In this document: positions 61,631 to 64,000 of the stretch, piece by piece
Layout: each line of letters starts with the position of its first letter
Position numbering within the stretch: position 1 is the first letter of the stretch
The notes under the pieces: model-generated
The model's input: only the letters and a program-made list of their open reading frames with translations
Database searches by the model: none
What the model was told of the DNA's origin: nothing
Source: Mitsuokella sp047974105
GTDB lineage: Bacteria > Bacillota > Negativicutes > Selenomonadales > Selenomonadaceae
Reading direction: 5' to 3'
Length of the DNA stretch: 64,000 nt
Assembly: GCF_047974105.1 (NCBI RefSeq)
Contig: NZ_JBHYRS010000002.1
Location: 124,001-188,000 of the forward strand
Made by a program: the position numbers and the translations under genes

Positions 61631-63145
61631 TCATGATTTGCCGTAAACTTCGTCGAGAAGACTGCGGCGTTTTTCGATATACATATCGATGTCGCGCAGA
61701 TACGTCACGAGGTCCTTCGCATTAAAGGAAGACTTCATGCGTTTCTGGCGGAAGTCGACGACCTTCGTGGAGGCCGCGCCGCCGATGCCGATGATGGTCT
61801 GATGTTCCTCCATAATCTGGATGTTGTACATGCCTTCGGCACCATCGCGGCAGCAGCCTACATTCTCAAGGTCGCCGCTCATATAACCCTGACGGTAGAG
61901 ATAGTACGGGCGCATGCCGAGTTTTCTGACATAGGCCATCGCGACTTCCGACATGCGGCGCGTCTCCTCGTCCGACGGCAGCTCTACATGCTGCTCCTCC
62001 ATCAAAAGCTTCAGGCGCGAGCCGCGCTTCAGGGCAAGAGCATGCAGCGTGATGTCGTCAGGGCCGAGCGCCGTGACTTTCTCCATCGTATCGCGCACAT
62101 CTTCGGCCGTCTCGCCCGGAAGCCCGAGGATCAGGTCCATGTTGATGTGCGGGATGCCGGCCTTTCGCAGCGCGTGGAACATCTTCACGACGTCCTCCGG
62201 CGTATGCTGCCGGCCGATGCGATGAAGCGTCTTGGCCTGCATCGTCTGCGGATTGACACTGACGCGCGTGACATGAAGGCGTTTCATCGTCTCGATTTTA
62301 CCCTGCGTGATGCTGTCGGGCCGTCCGGCCTCGACGGTAAACTCCACCGTAGAAGGCTCATGAAAATCATTATATACCATCTCGAGCATTTCGGCAAAAA
62401 AATCGTCAGGCAGGCTCGTCGGCGTGCCCCCGCCCACGTAAATATTCTGCACGTGGAAGCCGTAATGAGAGATGGCATCCTTCGCGGCCGTCATGTCCTT
62501 TTTGAGCACATCCATAAACTGACGCAGCTTTTTATCGCCCGGCAGAATGTTCGATGGGAATGAGCAGTAAAGGCAGCGCGTCAGGCAGAACGGGATGCCG
62601 ATGTAAACGCTGACAGTCTTTTCGTCGGAAGTTTTCAGAAACGGCAGCTGACGGAAGGCCATCGGCACGATTTCGCGGGCCTTCTCTTCGCTGCAGGCAT
62701 AATCTTCCTGCAGGCGCTCGATAATGCCCGCCTCATCCATGCCGCCGCGAATCCAGCGATGCACGATTTTTGTTGGGCGCACGCCATGCAGAATGCCCCA
62801 GGGCGCCTGGGGCATTCCGAGTTCCTCGCGGAATATATGGTAGAGATTGAGCTTGATGAGACGGTTGACAGACGCCCCCTCGCGTTCGTCAAGGGCCCCC
62901 GTGCGGCGCTGCGTAAAGGTGCATTCATGGCCTTCCCTGTCAAAAAGCATGAGTTTTGACTCGATGACTACGCGGCCGTCTTTTGTATCCTTCAGGCGGT
63001 GATTGATGACGGACAGCTGCAGATAGTCCGCCTCGCCGCGCCGGCCGACGATTTCGACCTTAAAGAGCACGAGCACCTCGCGCACGATTTTCGAGATGAT
63101 TTCCTTTTTATTGTTGAGCGTAAAGGTCTTAATCCTGAGCGCCAT
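61631..63145 (-). CDS. hemZ: HemZ-type radical SAM coproporphyrinogen dehydrogenase-like protein
   Basis: 504 residues from ATG 63145 (AGGAGG 9 nt upstream), overlapping the end of fur by 17 bp. The cluster motif CLTRCLYC sits in VYIGIPFCLTRCLYCSFPSN (~185), deeper in the chain than in HemN because of a ~180-residue N-terminal region (PQAPWGILHGVRPTKIVHRW) typical of HemZ. GGGTPTSLP and RVSVNPQTMQ follow. HemZ is named for oxygen-independent coproporphyrinogen oxidation, but its activity is not well proven. The gene order rel...hemZ-hisS-aspS matches other Firmicutes. Confidence 0.9.
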   Translation of the reverse strand: MALRIKTFTLNNKKEIISKIVREVLVLFKVEIVGRRGEADYLQLSVINHRLKDTKDGRVVIESKLMLFDREGHECTFTQRRTGALDEREGASVNRLIKLNLYHIFREELGMPQAPWGILHGVRPTKIVHRWIRGGMDEAGIIERLQEDYACSEEKAREIVPMAFRQLPFLKTSDEKTVSVYIGIPFCLTRCLYCSFPSNILPGDKKLRQFMDVLKKDMTAAKDAISHYGFHVQNIYVGGGTPTSLPDDFFAEMLEMVYNDFHEPSTVEFTVEAGRPDSITQGKIETMKRLHVTRVSVNPQTMQAKTLHRIGRQHTPEDVVKMFHALRKAGIPHINMDLILGLPGETAEDVRDTMEKVTALGPDDITLHALALKRGSRLKLLMEEQHVELPSDEETRRMSEVAMAYVRKLGMRPYYLYRQGYMSGDLENVGCCRDGAEGMYNIQIMEEHQTIIGIGGAASTKVVDFRQKRMKSSFNAKDLVTYLRDIDMYIEKRRSLLDEVYGKS

Positions 63146-63599
63146 GTTCCTGTGCCTCCTGGCACTCCTTGCAGAGACCGAAGAATTTGACCTGATGGTC
63201 GCTGACCTTGAAGCCAATCTTGTTTTCGATATCCTGCTCGAGAGGCTCCAACAGGTCATCCTGGAATTCGATGACTTTGCCGCAGTTCGTGCAGATCAGA
63301 TGATGATGGTGGTGCTTTGCCGGGTCCGTGCGGTTGACTTCGTAGCGGCTGCAGCCGTCGCCAAATTCCATTTTCTGCAGGATGCCGAGCTCAGAGAGCA
63401 GTTCGAGACTGCGGTAGACCGTCGCAAGGCCGATTTCAGATTTATTGTCGCGCAGGATGCCGTGGACATCCTCGGCGGAAAGGTGTTCGCCCGGATGGTC
63501 AAGGAAAATCTGCAGGACAATCTGGCGCTGCGGCGTCATTTTATGCTGTCTTTCCTGCAGCATTTTTTTGAGGTCATCCATCGTAAACGTCTGTGACAT
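63129..63599 (-). CDS. fur: Fur-family metalloregulator
   Basis: 156 residues from ATG 63599 (AGGGGA 8 nt upstream); an upstream in-frame ATG lacks a site. The winged helix covers MTPQRQIVLQIFLDHPGEHL, then SAEDVHGIL and KSEIGLATVYRSLELLSELG (~20-73). The dimerisation domain has the histidine-rich HHHHHLICTNCGKVIEF (~95-112) and a second CKEC pair for structural zinc. It may sense Fe, Zn or peroxide (Fur/Zur/PerR); the sequence alone does not decide. Its 3' end overlaps hemZ by 17 bp, so a heme-related gene is translated with its probable iron regulator. Confidence 0.88.
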   Translation of the reverse strand: MSQTFTMDDLKKMLQERQHKMTPQRQIVLQIFLDHPGEHLSAEDVHGILRDNKSEIGLATVYRSLELLSELGILQKMEFGDGCSRYEVNRTDPAKHHHHHLICTNCGKVIEFQDDLLEPLEQDIENKIGFKVSDHQVKFFGLCKECQEAQEHGAQD

Positions 63600-63696
63600 A
63601 AGTAAAATCCCCTTTTCTTTTATCCATACCTGCTTTTCTATCATAATTTACTTGATTTATTTGAACAACAGGTTTCTATGCGATTTAAATGCATAC

Positions 63697-63725
63697 ATTA
63701 TAACAGAAATGTCACAAAAATACAA
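63697..63725 (-). promoter_or_regulatory. Promoter of fur-hemZ-hisS-aspS
   Basis: On the minus strand TTGTAT (63725-63720), a 17-bp spacer and a perfect TATAAT (63702-63697), about 100 bp before fur. No clear Fur/Zur box was seen. The gap 63600-63777 holds nothing else I can name. Confidence 0.65.
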
Positions 63726-63777
63726 TTCACTATAACAGGGTTTTATAAAACTTAAAGAAAAATTTAAAAACGAAGCC

Positions 63778-64000
63778 TCACTCTTTGCCCGGATGGCTGC
63801 CGAGGGCACGCGAGACGCTGTAAACATTCTTGAGACGGCGCATCTTTGTCATGATCTGCGCGACCTGCGTGGCGTTCTTGACATCGAGGCCCATGACGAC
63901 CGTCGAGGTCTTGTTGCTGCGGTTCGGGTTCGCGTTGACGCTGCGGATGTTGATCTTCATCTCCGACGGCACGGCGAGAAGTTCGGCGAGCACGCCGCTC
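63778..64000 (-). CDS. rel: RelA/SpoT-type (p)ppGpp synthetase/hydrolase, C-terminal fragment
   Basis: Only the last ~73 residues are inside the window; the gene continues beyond base 64000. They form an ACT domain as at the end of long Rel proteins: LAELLAVPSEMKINIRSVNA, then VVMGLDVKNATQVAQIMTKM and RRLKNVYSVSRAL. This regulatory end senses amino-acid starvation on the ribosome. Position upstream of the hemZ-hisS-aspS cluster is the usual Firmicute arrangement and supports the call. Confidence 0.85.
   Translation of the reverse strand, partial: SGVLAELLAVPSEMKINIRSVNANPNRSNKTSTVVMGLDVKNATQVAQIMTKMRRLKNVYSVSRALGSHPGKE

Overview
The window looks like chromosome from a diderm Firmicute of the class Negativicutes (Selenomonas/Mitsuokella-like). 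Three trimeric autotransporter adhesin genes carry outer-membrane YadA-type anchors followed by S-layer-homology (SLH) domains, while the housekeeping genes are Firmicute in type and order: rel-(fur)-hemZ-hisS-aspS, pcrA-ligA, a CBS-domain manganese pyrophosphatase, and lexA. Most of the window is moderately GC-rich. The exceptions are parts of the adhesins and an AT-rich island at about 28.7-32.4 kb.

Layout. 1-18 kb: three same-strand adhesin genes (the first cut by the window edge), with a MerR regulator between the first two and a terminator after each. 18-28.6 kb: a methyltransferase, an orphan sensor kinase with palindromic repeats in its leader, an OPT-family peptide transporter, a rarD-like gene broken by one in-frame TGA, a MazG-type pyrophosphohydrolase, two tandem MscS channels and a Gfo/Idh/MocA oxidoreductase. 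28.7-32.4 kb: an AT-rich island with a full-length prokaryotic Argonaute keeping all four catalytic residues, a RelE/RHH toxin-antitoxin pair with its own operator-promoter, and about 450 bp of non-coding palindromes and direct repeats. 32.4-43 kb: nudC, a metallo-beta-lactamase-fold hydrolase, an HD hydrolase, a D,D-carboxypeptidase, a degenerate LexA, a methionine-gamma-lyase-like PLP enzyme, HflX with an N-terminal JAMM/RadC-like domain, a nucleoid-associated protein pair and a nitroreductase. 43-64 kb: ligA, pcrA, the pyrophosphatase, a probable five-gene run (queD-queE-xpt-pbuX-ChuW/HutW-like radical SAM), a phospholipid operon (psd-pssA-glycosyltransferase), a TagA/WecG-type glycosyltransferase, and the rel-fur-hemZ-hisS-aspS cluster.

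Most notable are two families of intergenic palindromic repeats. Five large copies (183-189 bp, A-E) fold as nested hairpins whose arms differ between copies but stay complementary within each copy; all five point the same way on the chromosome. Three small copies (about 70 bp, S1-S3) have a conserved 33-bp core between copy-specific arms and share border motifs with the large family. I do not recognise these as a described repeat. Other points of interest are the solitary catalytic Argonaute, a LexA lacking the catalytic lysine and cleavage site, the HflX fusion, and the adhesins' SLH tails.

All calls were made by reading the sequence; no database search was run. No rRNA, tRNA, CRISPR array or complete insertion sequence was seen.
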